The notes under the pieces are model-generated. The model saw nothing but the letters and a program-made list of their open reading frames with translations, ran no database searches and had not been told where the DNA came from. A program made the position numbers and the translations under genes. Source: Spirochaetaceae bacterium (GTDB lineage: Bacteria > Spirochaetota > Spirochaetia > SZUA-6 > Bin103). Taken from it: a stretch of 11,465 bases of DNA. Positions 5,523-11,465 of this stretch are shown here, piece by piece; positions within the stretch are counted from its first letter, which is position 1, and every line of letters begins with the position of its first letter. Location: positions 1-11,465 of the forward strand of contig JAPPKD010000149.1 of assembly GCA_028820215.1 (NCBI GenBank), given 5' to 3'.

Positions 5523-7027
5523 GGCTGCGCACGCAGCTCCTGCTGCTGGTGGCCGCGGTCGCCCTGTCGCCGGTGCTGGTCTCCGCCATCTACGCCGGCG
5601 CCAGCGCCGTGCTGCGCCAGCGTGACTTTCCTCTGGCCATGCGCTCGATCCATGACGATCTGCCGCGGGTGCTGGCCGGCGAGCAGGAGACCATCGACCT
5701 GCCTGACGGGGTCGTGCTGACCGTGCTGGACGTCGAGAACCTGGTGCTGTTCTCCACGGGCAGAGAGTATGGCCCCGGCGCCGCCGTGGACCCGCGCGAG
5801 GTGCTGCGCGCCTCCCGCGAGAGCCGCGACATCCACATCAGGCTGGAGCCGCTGTTCCGGAACGGCGAACTGGCCGGCACGTTCCTGCTCAGCGTACCGG
5901 CACGCGCGATCCCCGCCCTGGCACGGCCGGGCTGGCTCGGCTGGATGCTGCGCTACGGGCTGTGGATCTTCCTGCCGCTGGCGGTGATCGCCGCCGGCGG
6001 GGCCTGGATCATCGCCACCGGGGTCAACCGCTCGGTCACGCGCCTGCAGCGCGCCACCCGCAGGGTCGCCGACGGTGACCTGGACTTCGAGCTGGACGCT
6101 CGCGGCAACTCGGAGCTGGCGTCGCTGGCGCGGTCGTTCGACGCCATGCGCGGCGCCCTCAAGGAGGAGACCGAGCGCCGTTCGCGGCTGCTGGCCGCGG
6201 TGACGCACGACGTGAAGACGCCGCTCACGGCGATCAAGGGCTACCTGGAGGCGATCGCCGACGGCATGGCCGAGGATCGCGAGACCCGTGACCGGTACCT
6301 GGAAATCATCGCCGAGAAGGCTGACCTGCTCGGCGCGCGCGTCAGCGAGCTGATCGAGTACGTTCGGCTGTCGTCCAGCCAGTGGCACATCGAGCCGGTT
6401 CCGACCGGACTGGCCGCGTTCCACCGCAAGCTCTGCGCGGGAGTCGCCGGCGACGCCGCCGTGCTGAAGCGGCGCCTGCGGCACGAACTCCGCATTCCCG
6501 AACGACTGGAGGCGCCTCTGGATGCCACGCTGCTGTCCCGCGCGTACGAGAACATCCTGGACAACGCCCTGCGCTTCACGCCGGAGGACGGCACCGTGAC
6601 CGTGTCGGCGTCCGTCGCCGACGGCGGCGACGTCGAGGTGCGCATCGCCGACTCCGGCCCCGGCATCGCCGCGGAGGACCTTCCCCACCTGTTCGACCCG
6701 TTCTACCGCGGCGCCGGCACCTCCTCCGGCTTCGGACTGGGCCTGTCGATCGCGCGCAGCATCACCGACGCGCACGGCTTCAGCCTCGAGGTGGACAGCC
6801 GGCAGCCGCCCGGAACGACGTTCGTGATCACTGTCCCCGCGCGGCTGATCTCAGCCGGCGATGGGCAGCACCGTATAATGGGCACGGAGGTGATCCCTAC
6901 CGATGTGCAGCACGCCGCGGCGGGCGTTGGGCCCGCCACGATTTCGAAGGATCCGCGCGCCGCACCATCGGCGGCCGATCTCGCCTCGACCCCATCCGCG
7001 GGCCTTGGGCAAGGCCTCCGCGGATGA
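5519..7027 (+). CDS. Membrane sensor histidine kinase (HAMP, HisKA, HATPase) with an odd C-terminal tail
   Basis: 502 residues from the GTG at 5519, which has a good SD (GGAGGA, 5507-5512) and overlaps the response-regulator stop. Layout: transmembrane helix 1 (about 5-30), a periplasmic sensor of roughly 110 residues, transmembrane helix 2 (about 144-167), HAMP (168-220), and the dimerisation/phosphotransfer domain with His230 (AVTHDVKTPLT). The HATPase domain has an N box at 344-349 (Asn349), G1 DSGPGI at 378-383, F box LFDPFYRG at 391-398 and G2 GFGLGLSI at 404-411. The catalytic domain ends near residue 442 (FVITVPARL). About 60 further residues (443-502), low in hydrophobics and rich in Ala, Pro and Gly, have no kinase features. 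They overlap a TATAAT, a strong SD and a hairpin belonging to the next gene, so the tail may be accidental. The signal sensed is unknown. Confidence 0.93.
   Translation: MRLRTQLLLLVAAVALSPVLVSAIYAGASAVLRQRDFPLAMRSIHDDLPRVLAGEQETIDLPDGVVLTVLDVENLVLFSTGREYGPGAAVDPREVLRASRESRDIHIRLEPLFRNGELAGTFLLSVPARAIPALARPGWLGWMLRYGLWIFLPLAVIAAGGAWIIATGVNRSVTRLQRATRRVADGDLDFELDARGNSELASLARSFDAMRGALKEETERRSRLLAAVTHDVKTPLTAIKGYLEAIADGMAEDRETRDRYLEIIAEKADLLGARVSELIEYVRLSSSQWHIEPVPTGLAAFHRKLCAGVAGDAAVLKRRLRHELRIPERLEAPLDATLLSRAYENILDNALRFTPEDGTVTVSASVADGGDVEVRIADSGPGIAAEDLPHLFDPFYRGAGTSSGFGLGLSIARSITDAHGFSLEVDSRQPPGTTFVITVPARLISAGDGQHRIMGTEVIPTDVQHAAAGVGPATISKDPRAAPSAADLASTPSAGLGQGLRG
6874..6905 (+). promoter_or_regulatory. 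TATAAT plus extended Shine-Dalgarno and ATG inside the kinase 3' end
   Basis: A perfect TATAAT (6874-6879) is followed by GGAGGTGATCC (6886-6896), an 11-nt perfect complement of the conserved 3' end of bacterial 16S rRNA. An ATG follows at 6903, 9 nt after the GGAGGTGA core. No good -35 is visible, and a start point at about 6886 would place the SD at the very 5' end, so TATAAT may be coincidental. The SD/ATG pair is hard to dismiss and opens a frame that runs without a stop into the first TolC-like gene. Confidence 0.4.
6993..7026 (+). promoter_or_regulatory. Strong hairpin with competing anti-SD upstream of the first TolC-like gene
   Basis: Arms CATCCGCGG+GCCTT (6993-7006) and AAGGC+CCGCGGATG (7011-7015, 7018-7026) form 14 base pairs around a 4-nt loop, with a CT bulge. 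No U-run follows, so it is not a normal terminator. CCTCC (7015-7019) in its 3' arm is complementary to the SD GGAGG (7036-7040) of the TolC-like gene. The two pairings exclude each other: the hairpin leaves the SD free, while melting it lets the anti-SD cover the SD. The kinase stop codon lies at the foot of the hairpin. Confidence 0.5.
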
Positions 7028-7046
7028 CCCCTGTTGGAGGAATTCC

Positions 7047-8099
7047 ATGAAGACTCGCACCCTGCTACCGGTTCTCGTCGCCCTGCTGGCGGCGCTCGCG
7101 CTTCCCGCTGCCGCGGAGGAGCTGTCCATCACCGGGATGCTGACCACCGCCGAAGCGGCCAACCCGACACTGCAGTCGGCGGCGCTGACGCTGGAGAACT
7201 CCCGCGTCGCCTACGACCGCTCAATCGCCTCCTCGGACGCGCGCCTGGACCAGATCAAGGCCGAGCTGCAGTGGGAGCGCGCGCAGCTCACCTTCGGGCA
7301 GGCAACCGTACGCGAGCTGCTGTCGCTGGCTGAGGCGTACGTGCGCCTGCAGCAGGCCAATGAGAACCTGAGCATGCTGGAAGAGCGCCTGCGGCTGGCA
7401 CAGCTCGACCTCCAGCAGGCCGCCGAGCGCGTCGAGATCGGCGCTGCCAGCCCGGTCACCGAGCTGCAGGCCCGCGTGGCGGCGCTCAGCGCGGATCTGA
7501 ACCTGGCGGGCGCGCGCAACACGCGCCAGTTCACCACGCTGCCCGACCTGGCGGAAGCCACCGGCATCGACATGGCCGTGCTGGACGCGGCGGTGCTCAC
7601 GTCGCAGCCGCCGGCCGTATCCGATCCCGGCGCCCTCGACTCCTATCTTGCGACGACGGCGGAACGGGCCGAGCACGACTTCGCTGCCCGGCAGCTCGAG
7701 ATCGACGAGCTGGACCTGAAGTTGAAGTCCATGCAGGGCACCTCGCCGCTGGACCTGCAGACCGCCACCAACACCGTGACCAGCAGCCGGGCCACCGTGG
7801 AGAGCACCGCGTCCGACTTGCAGCTCGCGACTGCCAGCGCCTATGCCAGCGCGCAGCAGGCGCTCGGCACCGTGACCTTGCGCGAGTTGCAACTCGAGCT
7901 GCAGGCGGAGAACACCCGGCGCACCCAGGAGCAGTTCGACGCCGGCCTGCTCACCGAGTCCCAGCTCGCCTCCTCGCAGGCCGACCTGGTGGGCGCACAG
8001 GACGCGCTGCGCGCGGCGCAGTGGGCGGCCTATTTCGCGTGGATCCGCCTGCATGACGCCGCCGGCACCGACGTGCTGGCGGTCTGGGAGAGCCGGTGA
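7047..8099 (+). CDS. TolC-family-like periplasmic helical protein that seems to lack beta-barrel segments
   Basis: 350 residues from the ATG at 7047. The start is chosen because GGAGGA (7036-7041) precedes it and a clear Sec signal peptide follows (MKTRTLLPVLVALLAALALP, cleavage after AAA at 21-23). The mature protein is almost wholly helical, rich in Ala, Leu, Gln and Glu, with two TolC-like repeats: NPTLQSAALTLENSR (39-53) plus long helices to about 160, and ERAEHDFAARQLEI (206-219) plus helices to about 335. The segment QFDAGLLTESQLASSQADL (296-314) matches the TolC-family pattern before the last long helix. TolC has paired beta-strands between the first and second helix of each repeat; here only a short linker is present (about 60-85 and 222-245). 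It may therefore stay in the periplasm or pair with the next gene product. An in-frame ATG at 6903 would add 48 Arg/Pro-rich residues. Confidence 0.8.
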   Translation: MKTRTLLPVLVALLAALALPAAAEELSITGMLTTAEAANPTLQSAALTLENSRVAYDRSIASSDARLDQIKAELQWERAQLTFGQATVRELLSLAEAYVRLQQANENLSMLEERLRLAQLDLQQAAERVEIGAASPVTELQARVAALSADLNLAGARNTRQFTTLPDLAEATGIDMAVLDAAVLTSQPPAVSDPGALDSYLATTAERAEHDFAARQLEIDELDLKLKSMQGTSPLDLQTATNTVTSSRATVESTASDLQLATASAYASAQQALGTVTLRELQLELQAENTRRTQEQFDAGLLTESQLASSQADLVGAQDALRAAQWAAYFAWIRLHDAAGTDVLAVWESR

Positions 8100-9550
8100 G
8101 CCGACGGTTCTGGCTGCCGGCGCTTACCGCGCTCGTCGTCGCGGCGTCTCCGGCAGCCGCCCAGGGTCTCGACCTGGCCGCCGCGATCCGGGCCGCCCTT
8201 GCCTTCCACCCGTCGGTGGTTCAGGCGCGGGCGGCCCTGGAGTCGGCGGCGCTCTCGCTGCGCCTGGCGGAGATCGACCACGGCGGCGTGTCCGTGTCGG
8301 TGCGCGCCACCCCCGCCAGCGGCGGCGTCAGCCTGGCCCCATGGGAGGACGGCACCTTCGAGGACGTGGTCGAGACCTTCGACGCGGACGCCAGCGGCAC
8401 GCTGTCGGCGGAGGTGGAGTTGCCGTGGGGGATGAGCATCGCCGGCTCCTACACCGCCGGGGTCGAGCTGGACGACCTGGACCGCCGCGGAACGAGCGAC
8501 GAGGAGCGGTTCACGGACGCGCAGAGCGTCTCCATCTCCCAGGACCTGCTGCCGGCCGGCCGGTTGTCGCCGACCGCCGTGGCCCTGGCGGGGCGCCGCG
8601 CCGACCTGCGTCTGGCCCGCCTGCGCGTGCGGACCACGCAGAGCGACGTGGCGCAACAGGTCGCCCTGACCTTCGTGAGCCTGACCGAACGCACGGCGGC
8701 GCTGGCCGTTGCCGAGGAGCGCCTGGCCATCGCGGAGCGCGAGCTGGCCAACACGCGGTCGCTCGTGGAGCAGCAGGCGGCCGACCGGATCGCGCTGCTG
8801 GGCGCCCGCATCACCGCCATCGAACGACGCAATGCCGTCGCCGACGCGCGCGCGTCGCTGGCGCTGGACACCGCGGCGTTCTTCGCCGACCTGGGTCTGC
8901 CGGAGACCGCGCTGATCGCTCCGTCGGTCGAAGCCGGTGCGCTGCGCCGAGCGGCGCGCGACCTGCTGGAGACATCCGCGGGCATGGCCGATCCCGACAG
9001 CGCCCTGGCAGTGCTGGAGGCGCGGGCGCAGCTCGATGCAGCACGGCTGCAGCTTGCGCAGGCGCAACGCGGGTCGCTCCCGTCCCTGTCCCTGACGCTC
9101 GCCTACTCCAAGGGCTCCGGACCCCCGGGCCTGGGAGGCTTGAGCGTATCGGTGACCGGCAGCTACACGCTGTACGACGGCGGCAAGCAGGCGATCGCCG
9201 TGCAGCAGGCGGGGGCGCGGGTGGACTCCGCGCAGCGGGCGCTCCTCACCGCACAGAGCGCGGCCGAGAGCGGCCTGCAGCGGTCGCGGCTCGACCTGGA
9301 GCGCGCCATCGCGGCCGAGGAGCTGGCCGCGCTGCGCCGGGAACGCGCCACCCTGGAGGCCGATCAGGCGGCCCGCCGGCATGCCGCCGGCGCGCTCAGC
9401 GACGCCGGGCTGGCCGACGCGGCGTTGCCGCTGCAGGAAGCCGAGGACGCCGCGCTGGCGGCCGTCCACGCACTGGGCGGCGCCTACCTGGCGCTGGCGA
9501 TCGACCTCTCGGGCGACCTGCAGGACGCGCTGGCCGCGATCGCCGGGTAG
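8096..9550 (+). CDS. TolC-family outer-membrane efflux/secretion channel protein
   Basis: 484 residues from GTG at 8096, overlapping the previous stop (GTGA). A signal peptide is clear (MSRRFWLPALTALVVAASPA, cleavage after residue 22). The mature part starts with LDLAAAIRAALAFHPSVVQAR, the usual TolC-family opening. Two repeats follow, each with beta-strand-like stretches: first GVSVSVRA, GTLSAEVELPWGMSIAGSYTAG and QSVSISQDLL (64-152), second LPSLSLTLAYS, LSVSVTGSYTLYDGGKQ (328-365). Long coiled-coil helices lie between and after. YDGGKQ corresponds to the typical 'PIYQGG' turn of the family. TolC forms a trimer of outer-membrane barrel plus periplasmic tunnel for efflux or type I secretion. 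No inner-membrane pump or adaptor gene is in the window. Co-transcription with the preceding TolC-like gene and the two-component genes points to envelope-stress-controlled export. Confidence 0.88.
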   Translation: MSRRFWLPALTALVVAASPAAAQGLDLAAAIRAALAFHPSVVQARAALESAALSLRLAEIDHGGVSVSVRATPASGGVSLAPWEDGTFEDVVETFDADASGTLSAEVELPWGMSIAGSYTAGVELDDLDRRGTSDEERFTDAQSVSISQDLLPAGRLSPTAVALAGRRADLRLARLRVRTTQSDVAQQVALTFVSLTERTAALAVAEERLAIAERELANTRSLVEQQAADRIALLGARITAIERRNAVADARASLALDTAAFFADLGLPETALIAPSVEAGALRRAARDLLETSAGMADPDSALAVLEARAQLDAARLQLAQAQRGSLPSLSLTLAYSKGSGPPGLGGLSVSVTGSYTLYDGGKQAIAVQQAGARVDSAQRALLTAQSAAESGLQRSRLDLERAIAAEELAALRRERATLEADQAARRHAAGALSDAGLADAALPLQEAEDAALAAVHALGGAYLALAIDLSGDLQDALAAIAG

Positions 9551-9595
9551 GCGGAAGCCCGGTCGCGCGGCACCCGCCGACATCGGTTGATGGGG

Positions 9596-9601
9596 TACTA
9601 T
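9596..9601 (+). promoter_or_regulatory. -10-like element directly ahead of the RraA-family gene
   Basis: TACTAT lies 7 nt before the GTG at 9609 in the 58-nt gap after the TolC gene. No SD is visible and no -35 is seen at the normal distance. It resembles the arrangement before the ATPase gene and would give a leaderless transcript. Without a -35 this remains weak. Confidence 0.3.
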
Positions 9602-9608
9602 CCGCTGC

Positions 9609-10286
9609 GTGATGCAACGGCTACCTGACCACGTCTTCGCGGGGCTGGCAGCGCACGACACGCCGACCGTCTTCAACGCCATGGTCACGCGTTTCGGCCT
9701 GCCGAACCTGGAGTACACCGACCACACGATCCGCTCCCTGCTTCCCGAGCTGGGCAGCGTGATCGGCTACGCGGCCACCGTCGAGGTGACCACCAATGAC
9801 CCCGATTCGCCCGCGGCGAGCTGGCGCGACCACTATCGCCACCTGGAGGAAACCGAAGGGCCCCACGTGGTGGTCATGCGTGACGTCGACAGTTACCCGG
9901 GGCGCGGCGCGTCGTTCGGGGACGTCATGGCGGTCATGCACCGGCGGCTCGGCGTGGCCGGCGTGATCGTCGACGGCACCATTCGCGACCTGGACGGGAT
10001 CCGCGACGTGGGGCTCCCGATGTTCGCGTGGGGGGTGGTGCCCGGCCACGGCGTGTTTCGTCCCGTGCGCGTCGGCGCGCCGATCACGGTCGGCCAGCTC
10101 CGCATCCGCCCGGGCGACCTGGTCATGGCCGACAGCAACGGCTGCCTGCGGGTGCCGCTGGACCGCGCCGAGGAGACGCTCGCCGCCGTGCAGTCCGTGA
10201 TCGACCTGGAGGACGGCAAGCGGCGCTTCGCCGAAAGCGCGGAGTTCACCGCGGCGGAGGCGGCGCGGCGCTTCGGGTGGCAGTAG
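9609..10286 (+). CDS. RraA-family protein (4-hydroxy-4-methyl-2-oxoglutarate aldolase/decarboxylase-like)
   Basis: 225 residues from GTG at 9609, or 224 from the ATG at 9612; no SD distinguishes them. The family core is present: FGDVMAVMHRRLGVAGVIVDGTIRDLDG (103-130), where Gly104-Asp105 and Arg126-Asp127 match the GD and RD pairs that bind metal and substrate in the aldolase members. The later PGDLVMADSNGCLRVP (168-183) corresponds to the family's DxVxGDxDGxxxxP block, with ADSNG in place of GDxDG. Members cleave 4-carboxy-4-hydroxy-2-oxo acids to pyruvate or decarboxylate oxaloacetate; the E. coli RraA form instead inhibits RNase E. The conserved GD/RD pairs favour an enzyme. The gene ends 2 nt before the PhyH-like gene, so the two form an operon and may act on the same compound. 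Confidence 0.9.
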   Translation: MMQRLPDHVFAGLAAHDTPTVFNAMVTRFGLPNLEYTDHTIRSLLPELGSVIGYAATVEVTTNDPDSPAASWRDHYRHLEETEGPHVVVMRDVDSYPGRGASFGDVMAVMHRRLGVAGVIVDGTIRDLDGIRDVGLPMFAWGVVPGHGVFRPVRVGAPITVGQLRIRPGDLVMADSNGCLRVPLDRAEETLAAVQSVIDLEDGKRRFAESAEFTAAEAARRFGWQ

Positions 10287-10288
10287 CG

Positions 10289-11134
10289 ATGGCCGGTCAT
10301 CCGCCGCCCGCCGCCAGCGCCCGGGCAGCGCCGCTGTCGGCCGAGGCCATGGCCGGCTACGAACGGGACGGCTACCTGCTGGGACTCCCGGTGCTGGACG
10401 ACGCATCGGTGCAGACCGTGCAGGCCCGCTTCCGCGAGTTGCTCGCCAAGCTGCCGGCCGGCACCGACATCAACCGGGTCAACTGCTGGCACAAGGCCAA
10501 CCGCTGGGTGTACGAGCTGTCGCGTTTCGACCCCATCCTGGACTACGTGCAGTGCGTGCTGGGAGACGACTTCTACTGCTGGGGCGCGCAGTTCTTCTGC
10601 AAGCTGCCCGCCGCGGGCGACGTCGCGTCGGCCGACAATCGCCGGCAGACCGTGCCGTGGCACCAGGACGGCCAATACTGGCCGCTTGCGCCGCTGGAAG
10701 CGGCCACCGTGTGGCTGGCGGTGTTCGACACCGACGCCGGCAACGGTGCCATGCAGGTGGTTGCCGGCAGCCACCGCGACGGCGCGTTCGAGCACCGGAT
10801 CAGCGAACGGGCCGACTACGCGCTGGCGCAGGAGATACCCGCCGAGCGCATCGATGACGACCGCGTGGTCAGCATGGACCTGCGCGCCGGCCAGATGTCC
10901 CTGCACGACATCGGCCTCGTGCACGGATCGACGACCAGCCGCGACGGCTGCCCGCGCGTGGGACTCACCTTCCGCTACAGCCCCACGCGCGTGAAGGCCG
11001 ACCTGGCCGAGTGGCCGTTCTTCGAAGCCTATCCCGCGCGCGGCACGGCGCCGTCCCGCAACCCGGTCGGCAAGATCCCGTCAGGCGACGCCGTGCCGAC
11101 CGGCATGTTCCAGCGCTCCGACGAGTTCGCCTGA
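10289..11134 (+). CDS. Phytanoyl-CoA dioxygenase (PhyH)-family Fe(II)/2-oxoglutarate oxygenase
   Basis: 281 residues from ATG at 10289, 2 nt after the RraA-family stop. A GTG at 10277 is also in frame but overlaps that gene. The jelly-roll fold is marked by the iron-binding HxD in WHQDG (His125, Asp127), the distal His212 in LVHGS, and Arg223 eleven residues later, the usual 2-oxoglutarate anchor. NGAMQVVAGSHRDG (152-165) is the typical PhyH stretch between them. The N-terminal YERDGYLL (24-31) is the family's usual opening. All facial-triad residues are present, so it should be active. PhyH members hydroxylate fatty acyl-CoAs, but bacterial relatives act on many small molecules; the substrate here is unknown. 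Pairing with the RraA-family gene suggests hydroxylation followed by C-C cleavage of a product. No signal peptide is seen. Confidence 0.93.
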   Translation: MAGHPPPAASARAAPLSAEAMAGYERDGYLLGLPVLDDASVQTVQARFRELLAKLPAGTDINRVNCWHKANRWVYELSRFDPILDYVQCVLGDDFYCWGAQFFCKLPAAGDVASADNRRQTVPWHQDGQYWPLAPLEAATVWLAVFDTDAGNGAMQVVAGSHRDGAFEHRISERADYALAQEIPAERIDDDRVVSMDLRAGQMSLHDIGLVHGSTTSRDGCPRVGLTFRYSPTRVKADLAEWPFFEAYPARGTAPSRNPVGKIPSGDAVPTGMFQRSDEFA

Positions 11135-11156
11135 AGCGCTGCCGGCGGGAGGCCTG

Positions 11157-11354
11157 CTACGTTCCGCTGAAGCCGATCTCGCGATGGGTGCCGTCGCAGA
11201 ACGGCTTGTTGCCCGACGCGCCGCAGCGGCAGAGCGCCATCTTGTCCGAGGCCCCTTCCACCGGGTTGCCGCGGGCGTCCAGCAGGGGCACCGGCCCGGT
11301 GACCAGGAGGGGTCCGTTGTCGCTGATCGTGATCTTGATGTCCGCCATCTCCAT
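11157..11354 (-). CDS. Small CDGSH-type iron-sulfur protein
   Basis: 65 residues with one CDGSH motif: CRC at 42-44, then PFCDGTH at 51-57. Cys42, Cys44, Cys53 and His57 are the 3Cys-1His ligands of a [2Fe-2S] cluster; the third position of CDGSH is Thr instead of Ser, a common variant. The N-terminal half (IKITISDNGPLLVTGPVPLLD) is the beta-strand region seen in short bacterial members. Its role is presumably electron or Fe-S cluster transfer, but no partner can be named. The start is ATG at 11354; an ATG two codons later (11348) is equally possible, as neither has a clear SD. It converges on the PhyH-like gene 22 nt away and is transcribed from a repeat-bearing upstream region at the right edge. 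Confidence 0.9.
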   Translation of the reverse strand: MEMADIKITISDNGPLLVTGPVPLLDARGNPVEGASDKMALCRCGASGNKPFCDGTHREIGFSGT

Positions 11355-11386
11355 GTTCCGGGCACAGCATGACCGGTCGGTACCGG

Positions 11387-11407
11387 GCGCTCAAGAGCGC
11401 GCTCAAG
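11387..11407. repeat. Short tandem direct repeat upstream of the CDGSH gene
   Basis: GCGCTCAAG occurs at 11387-11395 and again at 11399-11407, with a 12-bp period. The first copy is also half of the dyad GCGCTC-AA-GAGCGC (11387-11400). It sits 33-53 bp ahead of the CDGSH start, downstream of its candidate promoter, where a regulator could act as a roadblock. Confidence 0.4.
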
Positions 11408-11417
11408 GAGTCCGTGT

Positions 11418-11465
11418 TGCCTCACCTAAGAATCGTACCGTAGCGAGATCGTGCCTCAAGTAAGA
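11418..11465. repeat. 14-bp direct repeat pair with embedded promoter candidate for the CDGSH gene
   Basis: TGCCTCACCTAAGA (11418-11431) and TGCCTCAAGTAAGA (11452-11465) match at 12 of 14 positions, 34 bp apart (about three helix turns). On the minus strand TTGAGG (11459-11454, 4 of 6 to the -35), a 16-bp spacer and TACGAT (11437-11432, 4 of 6 to the -10) lie between and within them, pointing at the CDGSH gene. The second copy ends at the window edge, so the array may continue beyond it. Confidence 0.4.

Noticed and set aside
5486..6775. 429-codon open frame on the minus strand over the kinase
   Set aside because: Antisense to intact HAMP, HisKA and HATPase motifs, with no recognisable domain and a composition typical of shadow frames.
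6903..7046. Arg/Pro-rich stretch as a proline-rich antimicrobial peptide
   Set aside because: The likeness to such peptides is superficial; GC-rich alternative frames routinely give Arg/Pro-rich sequence, and it has no stop, export signal or immunity gene.
8030..9727. 565-codon open frame on the minus strand over the TolC gene
   Set aside because: Antisense to a protein with signal peptide and TolC repeats; rich in Arg, Gln and Gly without any motif.
11418..11465. Start of a CRISPR array
   Set aside because: Only two imperfect 14-bp copies with a 20-bp gap, no cas gene, and the sequence ends there; a regulatory repeat is the simpler reading.

Overview
This is a GC-rich window from a diderm bacterium, judged from two TolC-family proteins with Sec signal peptides. 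The taxon cannot be fixed from sequence alone. Tandem TolC-like genes together with RraA, phytanoyl-CoA dioxygenase-like (PhyH-like) and Gfo/Idh/MocA enzymes would suit a GC-rich environmental lineage such as a spirochaete, but that is a low-confidence guess. Several genes start with GTG, and strong Shine-Dalgarno (SD) sites coexist with genes that seem to have none.

Left part (1-1609, minus strand): the N-terminal 96 codons of a glutamate dehydrogenase-type enzyme run off the left edge. Upstream of it on the same strand is a stand-alone AAA/Orc1-like ATPase of unknown role. A short AT-rich divergent spacer (1610-1698) carries back-to-back promoter candidates and an inverted repeat.

Second block (1699-4144, plus strand): a short-chain dehydrogenase (SDR), a Gfo/Idh/MocA oxidoreductase and a YhcH/EbgC-type cupin, the last two overlapping by ATGA. 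This looks like a small catabolic operon for a sugar or sugar acid, with oxidation steps plus an anomerase-like helper. A two-helix membrane protein (4161-4427, minus) converges on its end.

Third block (about 4590-9550, plus strand): an AT-rich island holds the best promoter in the window, with a palindrome over its -35 and spacer. It sits ahead of a structured leader and an OmpR-type response regulator. That gene overlaps a membrane histidine kinase, which is followed by two TolC-family genes. The first TolC-like protein appears to lack the beta-barrel segments; the second has them. Between kinase and TolC genes lies an unusual stretch: a TATAAT, an 11-nt perfect complement to the conserved 16S rRNA 3' end with an in-frame ATG, a strong hairpin, and a competing anti-SD/SD pairing. 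I read the block as an envelope-sensing system with its outer-membrane/periplasmic output; the signal and the pump partner are not visible here.

Right part (9609-11465): an RraA-family aldolase/decarboxylase-like gene is tightly coupled to a PhyH-like Fe(II)/2-oxoglutarate dioxygenase. A 65-residue CDGSH iron-sulfur protein converges on them from the minus strand. The last 80 bases hold two sets of short direct repeats in the upstream region of the CDGSH gene. No tRNA, rRNA, CRISPR, insertion sequence or clear rho-independent terminator was recognised.
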